Assembly: GCF_014697425.1 (NCBI RefSeq)
Contig: NZ_JACJRU010000007.1
Coordinates: forward strand, 152,634-216,633
Reading direction: 5' to 3'
Length of the DNA: 64,000 nucleotides
DNA from: Nostoc sp. FACHB-110
GTDB lineage: Bacteria; Cyanobacteriota; Cyanobacteriia; Cyanobacteriales; Nostocaceae
Below are positions 19,609-29,276 of the stretch, in pieces. The notes beneath the pieces were generated by a model. It did not search any database. It was not told the origin of the DNA and saw nothing but the letters and a program-made list of their open reading frames with translations. The number at the start of each line of letters is the position of its first letter. Positions within the stretch are counted from its first letter, which is position 1. Both the position numbers and the translations under genes were made by a program.

Positions 19609-19674
19609 TTAAGATATTGTCCAATCTTCTATTCTTAAATTAGAGATTTTGGCAAAATCTTTATCTAATCTGTC
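19609..19674 (-). pseudogene. C-terminal scrap of a PIN (VapC-like) toxin
   Basis: Directly overlapping the end of the antitoxin gene, in another frame, the minus strand reads DKDFAKISNLRIEDWTIS followed by TAA. This is the characteristic C-terminal end of VapC toxins, where NxxDF carries the last acidic ligand and NLRIEDW the final strand. The other ~110 residues are missing. The fragment is far too short to be functional and is identified by motif only. Confidence 0.55.
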
Positions 19675-19883
19675 AAAGTATCGAGTTTAGCTAAAATTTT
19701 CAAACCTTCTTCTGCGCTACCAGTTACAGCCATTGCTTTAAATCTTGTCTGGGAATCAAATTCAGCTAAAGCTATTGTGGAGAGTTCTTCAATCAGTGTA
19801 TTGACACTTATACCTTTAGCTTGAGCAAGTTCTTTCAATCTATTATGTTTATCGTCTGGTAAACGAATAGTTAAAGTTGCCAT
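19665..19883 (-). CDS. Ribbon-helix-helix antitoxin-like protein
   Basis: A 72-residue protein beginning ATLTIRLPDDKHNRLKELA, the beta-strand and first helix of a ribbon-helix-helix DNA-binding fold, then KGISVNTLIEELSTIAL for the second helix. A C-terminal tail (about 45-72) would bind the toxin. It has a clear AGGAG ribosome binding site. It would normally repress its own operon and neutralise a VapC-type RNase. Here the toxin is reduced to an 18-codon scrap overlapping its stop (19609-19674), so it is an orphan antitoxin that may still bind DNA or protect against related toxins. The flanks are rich in HIP1 octamers. Confidence 0.75.
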   Translation of the reverse strand: MATLTIRLPDDKHNRLKELAQAKGISVNTLIEELSTIALAEFDSQTRFKAMAVTGSAEEGLKILAKLDTLTD

Positions 19884-20008
19884 TTTTGTTTAACTCCTAA
19901 TAATTTCTTCAGGCTTTAATATTGATAAGTTAGGAAATAGTTAAAAAACTCAAAAGCGATCGCCCTAAAATAAATATCAGCAATGTCAGGCGATCGCTTC
20001 TGATTAAT

Positions 20009-21427
20009 TTAAGATTCTCTCTTGAGAGGTAAGATACCACTCATTTGTTCTAAATCTAATACTTCGGCTAATTGGGTTTCCGTCATCAGACCTTTTTCTA
20101 AAACAATCTGTCGCAAAGATTTACCACTGGCTAATGATTCTTTGGCAACATCAGCAGCATTTAGATAGCCAATGTGGGTATTCAATGCGGTTACTAAAGC
20201 CAAACTACCTTCCGCGTAGGCTAAACAACGTTCTTCGTTAGCCGTAATTCCCGCAATGCAACGTTCTGTCAGCACACTGATAGTATTACCCAGAATTTCG
20301 ATACTGTGAATCAAGTTATAGGCAATCAATGGCATCATCACATTTAATTCTAATTGTCCCGCTTGGGCAGCAAAAGCGATCGCATTGTCGTAACCCATCA
20401 CCTGAAAACACACCATTGATGTCATCTCTGCCATGACTGGGTTATATTTCCCGGGCATAATCGAAGAACCTGGTTGCACAGGCGGAAGTTGAATTTCTTT
20501 CAAGCCAGTTTTTGGGCCAGAGTCCATCAACCGCAAATCATGAGATATTTTGACTAAATCCTGTGCTAAGTTGCGTAAAGCACCAGAAACATTGACAAAC
20601 GGAGCCATACTCTGCATTGCGGCCATTAAATGCGACGCAGGTTCTAAGGGCATATTGAGTAATTCCGAGAGAACTTCCACCACACGGGCGCGATATAAAG
20701 GATGAGTATTTAAACCTGTACCAGACGCGCTACCGCCTAAACCCAGCACCATCAAGTCTCCAGAGGCAGTATAAATCCGGTTTTGATGGTCTGTCAAAAT
20801 TTGCGCCCAAGCACCAAAAGTATCACCCAAACGCACAGGTACAGCATCCTGCATGTGAGTTCTACCAGATTTGACGATGTTTTGAAATTCTACCGCTTTG
20901 TTTTCTAAGGCGGCGATCGCTTTATCTAAAGCTGGGTGTAATGTATGAGAAAGTGCTAATAAACCGCCAAGGCGAATCGCTGTTGGGATGACATCATTGG
21001 TAGACTGTCCGTAGTTCACATGGTCGTTAGGATTAACTCGTTTGTAATTACCCTTTTCATCACCGAGAATTTCTAACGCCCGATTTGCTAAAACTTCGTT
21101 AACATTCATGTGGTGCGAAGTTCCCGCACCAGCTTGATAAACATCTACCACAAATTGGTCACGCAACGCCCCAGCCAGGATTTCATCAGTGGCTTTGATA
21201 ATTGCTTGACTAATCTCTGGGGAAATACAATCTAATTCCCCGTTAACAATTGCAGTAGCTTTTTTAATTAGTAAGCAAGCATCTACGTAAGTATTTAAGG
21301 GTTTAAGCCCACTAATTGGGAAATTTTCGGTAGCCCGTAGGGTTTGAATGCCGTAATAAACATTACTAGGAATTTGGCGATCGCCCATTGAGTCGCGCTC
21401 AATGCGAAAATTTATATTGTCAGTCAT
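20009..21427 (-). CDS. aspA: Aspartate ammonia-lyase
   Basis: Converts L-aspartate reversibly to fumarate and ammonia in the cytoplasm. The 472-residue protein has the three conserved regions of the aspartase/fumarase superfamily: NVNEVLANRALE with NDHVNYGQSTND (about 105-145), SGRTHMQDAVPV near 185, and the mobile SS loop GSSIMPGKYNPVMAEM near 320-335, which holds the catalytic Ser. The signature reads GKYNP where GKVNP is usual, a conservative change. Fumarase class II shares the fold, but the DQFVVDVYQAGAGTSHHMN block and the overall pattern fit aspartase better. It is monocistronic. An HIP1 lies within 25 bases after the stop. Confidence 0.82.
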   Translation of the reverse strand: MTDNINFRIERDSMGDRQIPSNVYYGIQTLRATENFPISGLKPLNTYVDACLLIKKATAIVNGELDCISPEISQAIIKATDEILAGALRDQFVVDVYQAGAGTSHHMNVNEVLANRALEILGDEKGNYKRVNPNDHVNYGQSTNDVIPTAIRLGGLLALSHTLHPALDKAIAALENKAVEFQNIVKSGRTHMQDAVPVRLGDTFGAWAQILTDHQNRIYTASGDLMVLGLGGSASGTGLNTHPLYRARVVEVLSELLNMPLEPASHLMAAMQSMAPFVNVSGALRNLAQDLVKISHDLRLMDSGPKTGLKEIQLPPVQPGSSIMPGKYNPVMAEMTSMVCFQVMGYDNAIAFAAQAGQLELNVMMPLIAYNLIHSIEILGNTISVLTERCIAGITANEERCLAYAEGSLALVTALNTHIGYLNAADVAKESLASGKSLRQIVLEKGLMTETQLAEVLDLEQMSGILPLKRES

Positions 21428-21565
21428 AGTATTGTCTGGATGATCTCGAAATACAGATCATGCCATGTAAATGACACCCACGCCCTTATTACTATGTACA
21501 ATCTTCCAGTACACAATCAGTTGATTTAAGCTAACCTTGAGTTTAAATACGCGCAGGTAAATATT

Positions 21566-22129
21566 ATGATTAAAACACCAACTCGCCAGATATCTTTAGA
21601 AGAATTTTTACAATTACCAGAAACTAAACCAGCCAGTGAATATATTGATGGTGAAATAATTCAAAAACCTATGCCACAAGGTAAACATAGCATACTTCAA
21701 GGTGAATTAGTTAATACAATTAACGGTGTAGCCAAACCTAAAAAGGCTGCATTTGCTTTTCCAGAATTACGCTGTACTTTTGGTGGACATTCCACGGTTC
21801 CAGATGTCGCGGTATTTGCTTGGAATCGGATTCCTGTAGATGAAAAAGGTAATATTGCCAACGTTTTTAATACGTATCCAGATTGGACAATTGAAATTCT
21901 CTCTCCTGAACAAAGTACAACCAAAGTTACCAAAAATATTTTACATTGTTTAAATCATGGTACTAGCTTAGGTTGGTTAATTGACCCAGAGGAATTGTGT
22001 GTTTTAGTTTATCCGCCTCACCAGCAAATTATATATTTAGAAAACGAAGAAGATATATTGCCAGTTCCCGATTTAGTCAGTGATTTACATTTGACATTGG
22101 GACAATTATTTGGTTGGTTAAAATTATAA
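21566..22129 (+). CDS. Uma2-family putative endonuclease (DUF820), copy 1
   Basis: A 187-residue protein of the Uma2/DUF820 family, which has a PD-(D/E)XK nuclease-like fold and is extremely expanded in cyanobacteria. Seen: ISLEEFLQLPETKPASEYIDGEII, then RCTFGGHSTVPDVAVF with the conserved Asp, and DWTIEILSPEQSTTKV with the catalytic-type Glu followed by the IEILSP signature; then HGTSLGWLIDPE. Length is standard. It is 20 bases upstream of pgsA and may be co-transcribed with it, though without functional link. Biological role of the family is not established. Confidence 0.82.
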   Translation: MIKTPTRQISLEEFLQLPETKPASEYIDGEIIQKPMPQGKHSILQGELVNTINGVAKPKKAAFAFPELRCTFGGHSTVPDVAVFAWNRIPVDEKGNIANVFNTYPDWTIEILSPEQSTTKVTKNILHCLNHGTSLGWLIDPEELCVLVYPPHQQIIYLENEEDILPVPDLVSDLHLTLGQLFGWLKL

Positions 22130-22149
22130 ATAGTTCCTCGACCTAAATC

Positions 22150-22668
22150 ATGACGCTACCCAACTGGATTACTTTTTCTCGGCTTCTTGGTGTGCCATTT
22201 TTAGTTTATGGTTTGTACAATCCCACGCCGCAATCTAGATGGATATGCTTGACAATTTTTCTGATTGCTGCATCTACTGACTGGTTAGATGGATATTTAG
22301 CACGGAAACTCAACCAAATTAGTGATTTAGGTAAATTTTTAGATCCTTTAGTAGATAAATTTTTGGTACTTGCGCCGTTGATGGTGTTGATTGAATTGGG
22401 GAAAGTACCAGCATGGGGAGTGTTTTTGATTTTAGCGCGGGAATTAGCGATCGCAGGTTGGCGAGTTAATCAAACAAAAATTTCGGGGGCGAATATTTGG
22501 GGTAAACTGAAGACCGTGAGTCAAATAATTGCGATCGCACTTTTAATTGCACCTTTATCAGTAGAGTGGCAAACTTCATCATTAATTGCCTTTTGGATTT
22601 CTGTTGCTTTAACTTTAATATCGGGTGTAATTTATCTTTTACCACCAAAGGTTAGTAATGTTGAATAA
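22150..22668 (+). CDS. pgsA: CDP-diacylglycerol-glycerol-3-phosphate 3-phosphatidyltransferase
   Basis: Makes phosphatidylglycerol-phosphate from CDP-diacylglycerol and glycerol-3-phosphate, the committed step to phosphatidylglycerol, essential to thylakoid membranes. The 172-residue integral membrane protein begins TLPNWITFSRLLGVPFLV, typical of PgsA, and carries the CDP-alcohol phosphatidyltransferase signature D-G-x2-A-R-x8-G-x3-D-x3-D as DGYLARKLNQISDLGKFLDP plus LVD (about 48-71). Four to five hydrophobic segments follow. Length is normal for the family. Two HIP1 sites are in the coding sequence. Confidence 0.92.
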   Translation: MTLPNWITFSRLLGVPFLVYGLYNPTPQSRWICLTIFLIAASTDWLDGYLARKLNQISDLGKFLDPLVDKFLVLAPLMVLIELGKVPAWGVFLILARELAIAGWRVNQTKISGANIWGKLKTVSQIIAIALLIAPLSVEWQTSSLIAFWISVALTLISGVIYLLPPKVSNVE

Positions 22669-22709
22669 TATTTCAACGCAGAGGTACGCAAAGTTAGGCA
22701 GAATGTTTA

Positions 22710-23618
22710 CTACGAATTAATGAAACATTGTGGACTTCTGCCAATGAGATAATCATCTTCTAAAATTGTCATTAAATATTGACCATAGCTACTTTTTGCC
22801 AGTGGTTCAATCAATTGCTGTAATTGAGAGACATCAATGTAGCCTTGAGTGTAAGCTATCTCTTCAATACAAGCTATCTTTAACCCTTGTCTTTCTTCTA
22901 AAGTTTGAATAAAACTAGCAGCTTGATGTAAAGATTCATGAGTTCCTGCATCTAACCAAGCATATCCTCTGCCTAAAAGCTCAACTCTTAATTTACCTTG
23001 CTTTAAATAAGCCATATTCACATCAGTAATTTCTAACTCATTACGAGCAGAAGGCTTAAGTTTAGCAGCAATATCTACCACTTGATCATCGTAAAAATAT
23101 ATCCCCGGAATTACATATTTAGACTTAGGCAATACAGGCTTTTCTTCTATACCTATTACCCAACCTCCCGCATCAAATTCAATTACTCCATACGCCCTTG
23201 GGTCTTTTACTTGATAACCGAATATCAGTCCGCCTTCTTTTAATTGGGAGGCTCTCATTAAAACTTCTATTAAACCATTACCATAAAAAATGTTGTCACC
23301 TAAAATTAAGCAAACTGGTTCATTGGCAATAAACTCTTTACCCAAAATAAAAGCCTGAGCTAATCCTTCTGGATAAGGCTGTTCAATATAACTAAACTGC
23401 AAACCCCACTGACTACCATCTTTTAAAAGTTGTTGCAACAAAGGTAAATCTTTGGGTGTAGAAATAATTAAAATTTCTCTAATTCCTGCCAACATTAACA
23501 CAGACAAGGGATAATAAATCATTGGCTTGTCATAAATCGGCATTAGTTGTTTACTCACAACATTGGTAATTGGATAAAGACGTGTACCAAAGCCACCAGC
23601 TAAAATAATTCCTTTCAT
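22710..23618 (-). CDS. rfbA: Glucose-1-phosphate thymidylyltransferase
   Basis: Forms dTDP-glucose from dTTP and glucose-1-phosphate, the entry step to dTDP-rhamnose and related sugars. The N-terminus [18 protein letters not shown] is the nucleotidyltransferase signature, followed by [18 protein letters not shown] and the GDNIFYG metal-binding segment. I start at 23618 because a longer open frame runs back to 23690 inside rfbB and gives residues unlike the family, while the ATG at 23618 overlaps the rfbB stop as ATGA. The resulting 302 residues match the family length. Co-transcribed with rfbB. rfbC and rfbD are not in the window. Confidence 0.93.
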   Translation of the reverse strand: MKGIILAGGFGTRLYPITNVVSKQLMPIYDKPMIYYPLSVLMLAGIREILIISTPKDLPLLQQLLKDGSQWGLQFSYIEQPYPEGLAQAFILGKEFIANEPVCLILGDNIFYGNGLIEVLMRASQLKEGGLIFGYQVKDPRAYGVIEFDAGGWVIGIEEKPVLPKSKYVIPGIYFYDDQVVDIAAKLKPSARNELEITDVNMAYLKQGKLRVELLGRGYAWLDAGTHESLHQAASFIQTLEERQGLKIACIEEIAYTQGYIDVSQLQQLIEPLAKSSYGQYLMTILEDDYLIGRSPQCFINS

Positions 23619-24685
23619 TTGGTTGTCCGATTTTCGTAGTTTTGTTTCAGCCAGTTCTGGTAAGCACCTGAACGTACTTGTTGCACCCAATTTGAATTAT
23701 TCAAATACCATTGCACTGTTTTGAATAAACCACTATCAAAGTTTTCTTTTGGTTGCCAGCCTAATTCGCTACTAATTTTTGTACAATCAATTGCATACCT
23801 CCAATCATGACCAGGACGGTCAGCTACAAAAGTTATCAAGTCAGCATAAGAAGTAGATTGAGGAGCTAATTCATCAAGAATGGTGCATATTTTTTTAACT
23901 ACTCTTAAATTAGTTTGTTCATTCATTCCGCCAATATTATAAGTTTCCCCAATTTTGCCATTTTGCAGAACCAGATAAATAGCTTCACAATGGTCAATCA
24001 CATAAAGCCAATCTCGAATGTTTTGACCATCACCATATATTGGTAGAGGTTTGCCATCCAAAGCATTCAGGATAGTCAAAGGTATCAGTTTTTCAGGGAA
24101 TTGTCTTGGCCCATAATTATTCGAGCAATTTGTTGTTAAAGTCGGCAACCCGTAAGTGTGATAGTAAGCTCTGACAAAATGATCTGAGGCTGCTTTAGAT
24201 GCTGCATAAGGACTATTAGGTGCATAGGGCGTATCTTCTCGAAAAGCTGGGTCTTGCACCTTCAGTGAGCCGTATACTTCATCTGTAGATACGTGAATGA
24301 AGCGAAAGTTTTGCTGGTTTTGCAGCGAGAGTTTCTGCCAATAAAATCGAGTTGCTTCCAGTAAATTAAAAGTTCCAACTACATTAGTTTGAATAAAAGA
24401 CTGGGGACTAAATATAGACCGATCAACATGAGTTTCGGCAGCAAAATTAATAATTGCCTGAGGTTGATACTTATCTAGTAAATAACTAACTAGTTCAATG
24501 TTACCAATATCTCCCTGGACAAAATGATAATTTATATCATCTTTGATTTCTCCTAAATTATCTAAATTACTTGCATAGGTTAATTTATCTAAATTAATAA
24601 TATTAATCCAATTATTTCTTCGTGCTACAAGCGTAAAGTTAGCACCGATAAATCCTGCACCACCTGTTACCAATACTGTCTGCAT
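23615..24685 (-). CDS. rfbB: dTDP-glucose 4,6-dehydratase
   Basis: Converts dTDP-glucose to dTDP-4-keto-6-deoxyglucose. The 356-residue short-chain dehydrogenase has the NAD-binding [10 protein letters not shown] motif at residues 8-17, [10 protein letters not shown] near 82, the STDEVYG segment with the catalytic Asp-Glu pair near 130, and the [11 protein letters not shown]yr-Lys pair near 160, then [14 protein letters not shown]. These are diagnostic of RmlB rather than other SDRs. It overlaps rfbA by ATGA, an operon order rfbB-rfbA. It lies at the left of a larger set of nucleotide-sugar genes reaching 33.6 kb. Confidence 0.93.
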   Translation of the reverse strand: MQTVLVTGGAGFIGANFTLVARRNNWINIINLDKLTYASNLDNLGEIKDDINYHFVQGDIGNIELVSYLLDKYQPQAIINFAAETHVDRSIFSPQSFIQTNVVGTFNLLEATRFYWQKLSLQNQQNFRFIHVSTDEVYGSLKVQDPAFREDTPYAPNSPYAASKAASDHFVRAYYHTYGLPTLTTNCSNNYGPRQFPEKLIPLTILNALDGKPLPIYGDGQNIRDWLYVIDHCEAIYLVLQNGKIGETYNIGGMNEQTNLRVVKKICTILDELAPQSTSYADLITFVADRPGHDWRYAIDCTKISSELGWQPKENFDSGLFKTVQWYLNNSNWVQQVRSGAYQNWLKQNYENRTTK

Positions 24686-24791
24686 AATATTTCATCTATA
24701 ATTAAAATCAATTCAACAATCTATGAATAAACTTAATTAGCACTAGCCTAAATCCATACTTGTTTTTAAACCATCATTAGGATGCTACTTT

Positions 24792-25517
24792 ATGTATCAA
24801 ACAGACCCACCTCGCCCTGCAAAAGAAACTTTACCTACAATGTATGATCTCAAGAGTGAAGATCCACAGGAGCCAGGCTTGCCCGACCAATTTCATCTTT
24901 GGCAACCCCGCCTTTTAGAAGACACTTTCTTGCTTCCCAACTACCCATCTGAACAAGTATTTGTTGCTAGCGATTTAAATCTCTACTACGACCTGCACCA
25001 TCCATTATGGTATAAACGCCCAGACTGGTTCGCGGTTTTGGGTATATCTCATCTCTATGAACAAAAAGATTTACGTTTAAGTTACGTAATTTGGCAAGAA
25101 GGTGTCGCACCTTTTGTTGTAGTTGAATTATTATCTCCTGGGACAGAAAAAGAAGATTTAGGACAAACTCTAAGAGAGGTTAACCAACCGCCCACGAAAT
25201 GGGAAGTTTATGAACGGATTTTACGAGTTCCTTACTATATTGTCTTCGACCGCTACACTGACAAATTACAAGCATTTCAACTGGTTGCAGACCGCTACAG
25301 TGAAATAGATTTAACTACACCAAGAATTTGGATGCCTAGTTTGCAGTTGGGGTTAGGACTTTGGCAAGGAACTTATCAAGGAATTGAACGGTTATGGTTG
25401 CGCTGGTATGATGCCTCGGGAAATTGGGTTCCTACTCCTGTAGAGCAGGAAAACCAGAAGGTTGAGAGATTAGCTGCCAAGCTAAGAGAGTTGGGAATTG
25501 ACCCCAACCAAATATAA
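24792..25517 (+). CDS. Uma2-family protein (DUF820), copy 2
   Basis: A 241-residue Uma2-family protein of the longer type. Residues about 75-90 (WYKRPDWFAVLG) hold the conserved Asp and VVELLSPGTEKED near 115 the acidic active-site segment of the PD-(D/E)XK-like fold; the VPYYIVFDRYTDKLQAF block and the WLRWYDASGNWVPTP end are typical. The C-terminus is a short coiled segment, KVERLAAKLRELGIDPNQI, the same ending type seen in the copy at 42194-43051. Divergent from rfbB with a 106-base spacer. Function not established. Confidence 0.82.
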   Translation: MYQTDPPRPAKETLPTMYDLKSEDPQEPGLPDQFHLWQPRLLEDTFLLPNYPSEQVFVASDLNLYYDLHHPLWYKRPDWFAVLGISHLYEQKDLRLSYVIWQEGVAPFVVVELLSPGTEKEDLGQTLREVNQPPTKWEVYERILRVPYYIVFDRYTDKLQAFQLVADRYSEIDLTTPRIWMPSLQLGLGLWQGTYQGIERLWLRWYDASGNWVPTPVEQENQKVERLAAKLRELGIDPNQI

Positions 25518-25521
25518 ATTT

Positions 25522-26454
25522 CTAGACAGATTGTAAAATTTCTTCGTCTACAGAAAAATCAATTTCCTTCTGATCTCGACCACTAGCGAGATAATCATTT
25601 TGGAAGGAATCTGCAAGTCCAGAAACTAAATCATACTCAGGCTGCCAATTTAATTCGATTTGAGCTTTATTTACCGACGCGAAGAAATGTTGCACGCGCA
25701 TCGGAAAAGCTTTGCGCTTGCCAAAATCAAATTTTTTCGGGTCGTAGTGAACTATTTTGAGTGCATCAGGTGATTTGCCAGCCGAAGCCGCACAAGCACG
25801 AGCTAAACCATCAAATGTAACAAAGCGATCGCCTGAGATATTATAAATCTGTCCAACTGCTGTTTGATTACCCACAACCAAAGACATAGCTGTTGCCAAA
25901 TCTTTGACATGACCAAATTGGGTAATGTGTAAACCGTTACCGGGGATAGCAATTGGGCGATCGCGCACAATTCTATCAAAAAACCAACTTTCTAAATCAT
26001 TGTAATTTTGTGGCCCATAAATATAAGTTGGGCGAATAGAGGTAAAAGGTAAGCCTTTTTCCGCTAAGTAAGCTTCCGTTTCATATTTACCCTTATGCCG
26101 ACTTTTCGGGTCGATTGCATCCCCTTCCACATGGGGTAATTGGTCAGATTTAAGATATACCCCTGCCGAACTCATATAAACAAAATGTTGCACCCGCCCG
26201 GCAAAAATTTCTGCTAAAGGCTGAGTATCACTTAATTCTCGACCATTATTGTCAAAAATAATGTCAAAATTTTCTTGTGATAATTTTTCCTTTAGCTGTG
26301 TTGCATCCGTGCGATCGCCTATAATTTGTCCTACTCCTGGCGGTACAGCACGATTACCACGATTGAACAGTACCACCTCATGCCCTTGTTCTAAAAGTAT
26401 CTGAGTTAGGTAAACACCAATGAACCTAGTGCCACCCATAATCAAAATTCGCAT
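25522..26454 (-). CDS. NAD-dependent epimerase/dehydratase, CSP41-like
   Basis: A 310-residue atypical short-chain dehydrogenase. The N-terminus MRILIMGGTRFIGVYLTQIL is a GxxxxIG dinucleotide-binding motif; FVYMSSAGVYL and the FTSIRPTYIYGPQNY region follow. The sequence resembles the cyanobacterial relatives of chloroplast stem-loop-binding protein CSP41b, which bind RNA and have degenerate catalytic motifs: YxxxK is represented by KGKYETEAYLAEK. Either a sugar-nucleotide epimerase role (by context beside rfbAB and gmd) or an RNA-binding role is possible; the family resemblance favours the latter. It is monocistronic, with HIP1 sites inside. Confidence 0.7.
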   Translation of the reverse strand: MRILIMGGTRFIGVYLTQILLEQGHEVVLFNRGNRAVPPGVGQIIGDRTDATQLKEKLSQENFDIIFDNNGRELSDTQPLAEIFAGRVQHFVYMSSAGVYLKSDQLPHVEGDAIDPKSRHKGKYETEAYLAEKGLPFTSIRPTYIYGPQNYNDLESWFFDRIVRDRPIAIPGNGLHITQFGHVKDLATAMSLVVGNQTAVGQIYNISGDRFVTFDGLARACAASAGKSPDALKIVHYDPKKFDFGKRKAFPMRVQHFFASVNKAQIELNWQPEYDLVSGLADSFQNDYLASGRDQKEIDFSVDEEILQSV

Positions 26455-26704
26455 AAATTCCCCTGTTATATCTAATGGAGAGGTTAGAGGTTAGGAAGTT
26501 AAAAGTAAAAAGGCGAAAGTTAAAAAAAGAGTCTTTTAGCTTTTGACTTTTGATTTTTGACTTTATGAGTCCCCACTCCCCACCTAGAGGTTATCAGGTT
26601 GCTGATCCCACTGGAACCTCTTGCCACAGAATTACGTCTGGGGTTGAATCTGGGACGCTTCCTCACAATTTGCCTAATGTATTTTCCACCTATTCAACTT
26701 AGCT

Positions 26705-27847
26705 GTGTCCTTGAAATATGCTCTGGTTCATGAGTGGCTGACACCTAAAGCCACTGGCGGTTCAGAACTAGTTGTACAAGAAATTCTGAATCATCTTGAT
26801 GCTGATTTATATGCTCTGATTGACTTTGAATCCAGCAACCCGGAAAGTTACTTGTACAAGCGTCAAATTGGTAAGACCTTTTTGCAACACTTTCCGGCAG
26901 CCCGTAATGGAGTGCAAAAATATTTACCCTTGTTACCTTTGGCGATTGAACAACTAGATTTACGCCAATATGACGTAATTTTGTCATCGTCTCATGCCGT
27001 AGCTAAAGGCATCCTCACCACTCCAGACCAGTTGCATATTTGCTACTGCCATAGTCCTATGCGTTATGCTTGGGACTTGACTTTTGATTATCTCAATCAC
27101 AGCAAATTAGGCCGTGGTTTACCAGGTTGGTTTACAAGATATCTGTTACATAGGCTGCGTCAGTGGGATGTCTTAAGTGCTAATCGCGTTGATTACTTTA
27201 TTGCTAATTCACAGCACACAGCTAAAAGAATTTGGCGTTGCTATCGACGGGAAGCGGCAGTAATTTATCCTCCTGTGAATATCGAAGCCTTTCCTCTTTT
27301 TCTCCAAAAAGAGGATTTTTACTTAACTGTTTCCCGGTTAGTCAGTTACAAACAGGTATCTTTAATTGTCCAAGCGTTTAATAAATTGCAGCTACCATTG
27401 GTAATAATTGGCACAGGTTCAGAGATGGAAAAAATTCGCAAAATAGCCAATCCTAACATTAAAATATTGGGTTGGCAGCCTGACGATGTAGTAAAACAAT
27501 ATATGGCAAAAGCCAGGGCATTTGTTTACGCCGCTTGTGAGGACTTTGGCATTGCTTTAGTAGAAGCACAAGCTTGTGGGACTCCAGTGATTGCTTATGG
27601 TGCAGGGGGAGCCTTAGAGACAGTCCAGGATGTGCGATTGCATCCCGATCAAGGAACAGGTATCTTCTTTCAAGAGCAAACAGCAGCAGCCTTGACAGCA
27701 GCAGTAGAAAAATTTGAGACTTATCTAAATGTCTTTAATCCTGAATATTTGCGATCGCACGCTGCCAAGTTTTCATCGCCAGTTTTTGCCCAAAGCTATC
27801 TCAACTTTCTCAACCAGTGTCAAAAAACCAGGCCATACTTAGAGTAA
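26705..27847 (+). CDS. GT4-type glycosyltransferase
   Basis: A 380-residue family 4 glycosyltransferase with the GT-B fold, transferring an activated sugar (often mannose from GDP-mannose) to a lipid-linked oligosaccharide at the cytoplasmic face. Seen: LVHEWLTPKATGGSELVVQEI at the N-terminus (16-22 glycine-rich acceptor loop), CYCHSPMRYAWDL near 120, and the C-terminal donor site FGIALVEAQACGTPVIAYGAGGALE near 285, which contains the E-x7-E motif. The start is the GTG at 26705; the next in-frame candidate is a TTG. The adjacent sugar transferase gene and gmd/fcl downstream support a role in exopolysaccharide or O-chain assembly using GDP-sugars. Confidence 0.85.
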   Translation: MSLKYALVHEWLTPKATGGSELVVQEILNHLDADLYALIDFESSNPESYLYKRQIGKTFLQHFPAARNGVQKYLPLLPLAIEQLDLRQYDVILSSSHAVAKGILTTPDQLHICYCHSPMRYAWDLTFDYLNHSKLGRGLPGWFTRYLLHRLRQWDVLSANRVDYFIANSQHTAKRIWRCYRREAAVIYPPVNIEAFPLFLQKEDFYLTVSRLVSYKQVSLIVQAFNKLQLPLVIIGTGSEMEKIRKIANPNIKILGWQPDDVVKQYMAKARAFVYAACEDFGIALVEAQACGTPVIAYGAGGALETVQDVRLHPDQGTGIFFQEQTAAALTAAVEKFETYLNVFNPEYLRSHAAKFSSPVFAQSYLNFLNQCQKTRPYLE

Positions 27848-27960
27848 TGGCCGAAATTTGTGTGCTGAAATTGTGTATGCTTTTGGAACTTCCCTCCAGA
27901 AGCACCTCATTTTGGCTTTAAGATTGGGACTATGTGTGGTGTGGATTATTAAGGAGTATG

Positions 27961-28719
27961 ATGACTGCCCAGAGCTCACTCCTCTCCGGCAAGCGAAGCC
28001 TACGGCAAGACGCTAGTTCGTCTACGCGTACTTTTTTAAAACGTAGTAAAAAAACAAAGACACCTAAAGTCAAATCTAGAGGTTTGTCTTTTCAGGCTTT
28101 AAACGGAGAGTTTGCCAAGCGACTGTTCGATATAGGATTTTCGCTATCAGTATTAGTCTTGTTCTTTCCGCTTTACTTAATTTTGGCTTTGCTGATTGCT
28201 TTGAGTTCACAAGGCCCGATTTTTTATGTCCAAGAACGGGTAGGTAAAAACTACAAACGCTTCAATTGTATAAAATTCCGCACAATGGTGAGCAACGCCG
28301 ACGAGATCCTCGTGCAGATGATGGAAACCTCACCGCAAATGCGACAAGAATTTGAAAGCAGTTTCAAGCTCAAACATGACCCCAGAATTACCAAAATTGG
28401 CAGATTCTTACGGATTACTAGTCTGGACGAGTTTCCCCAGTTTTGGAATGTTCTCATGGGAGATATGAGTGTTGTAGGGCCTCGACCATTGGTCGCAGAA
28501 GAACTACCAAAATACGGTAATCATATCGACCAAGTATTAACAATTCGTCCCGGAATCACTGGATTGTGGCAAGTGTCAGGGCGTAATGATATTCCTTACC
28601 CCCGCAGAGTCCAAATAGACTTGCACTATGTCAAATTTAGAAATTTTTGGCTTGACCTGTGGATAATACTGAAAACGATTGATGTGGTCATTATGCCTAA
28701 AAATAACGGAGCTTACTGA
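27961..28719 (+). CDS. Undecaprenyl-phosphate sugar phosphotransferase
   Basis: Initiating sugar transferase (PF02397) that loads a sugar-1-phosphate onto a polyprenyl phosphate carrier in the membrane. Features: an N-terminal basic tail (residues 1-50), a hydrophobic hairpin (FSLSVLVLFFPLYLILALLI), the FNCIKFRTMV block, SLDEFPQFWNVLMGDMSVVG and the C-terminal PGITGLWQVSGRND signature. I start at one of the twin ATGs at 27958/27961 because AAGGAG at 27951-27956 precedes them; a longer frame to 27934 is not supported. The first residues (SSLLSGKRSLRQDASSS) are encoded by a dispersed cyanobacterial repeat. Same family as 32863-33573, but the two differ clearly. Confidence 0.87.
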   Translation: MTAQSSLLSGKRSLRQDASSSTRTFLKRSKKTKTPKVKSRGLSFQALNGEFAKRLFDIGFSLSVLVLFFPLYLILALLIALSSQGPIFYVQERVGKNYKRFNCIKFRTMVSNADEILVQMMETSPQMRQEFESSFKLKHDPRITKIGRFLRITSLDEFPQFWNVLMGDMSVVGPRPLVAEELPKYGNHIDQVLTIRPGITGLWQVSGRNDIPYPRRVQIDLHYVKFRNFWLDLWIILKTIDVVIMPKNNGAY

Positions 28720-29276
28720 AAAAACATCAACGTTATTTGACTATGGGGGTAGTAAATACCCCTAAAAAATTTTTAATTTTTATACTTTATTATTTTTTTC
28801 AAAAAAATATTGTAATTTTTATGTCACTAAAATTTTTCAGGAATCAACTTACATACATTATTTCCATTATTCTTAATAATTAAAATTAATTACTCAAAAA
28901 TAAAAAAATCCTCAAGCAAATAATTATTAACCATCATTTAACTTACAATTGTGTCTAAAATCCATCCTGTGCATAACGTTTAGTTTATAAATAGCAAAAA
29001 TAAAAATCGATTTAGCTTTAACAAAAACCAGATTATATGAAGTTTTAGCAAAGATTAAAAGAGTAGCAACAAGTTATTACACTTAATTGCGTTAGTCTAC
29101 TAAATATTGACTTTTTAAAAAACATATTATTAAGTATATTTATTGACGGCAAATCTGTTTTATTAATTAAGACCCGTAACTTTCCCATTAGGCAATTTAG
29201 CCATTAGCTGCTAGGTTGTATCAGTTGGACTGAATAAAACTGTATAGATTCAAAAATAACTAAGGAATAGTTGAGC
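28720..29276. other. AT-rich intergenic region before gmd
   Basis: About 550 bases of strongly AT-rich sequence with no gene. It separates the GT4/sugar transferase pair from gmd-fcl, implying a separate promoter for the latter. A CTAAGGAATAG ribosome binding region precedes the gmd start. No terminator with a T-run was located with confidence. Confidence 0.4.

Noticed and set aside
23619..23690. Extra N-terminal residues for RfbA.
   Set aside because: They are encoded inside rfbB and lack similarity; the ATGA overlap at 23618 gives the family's usual start.
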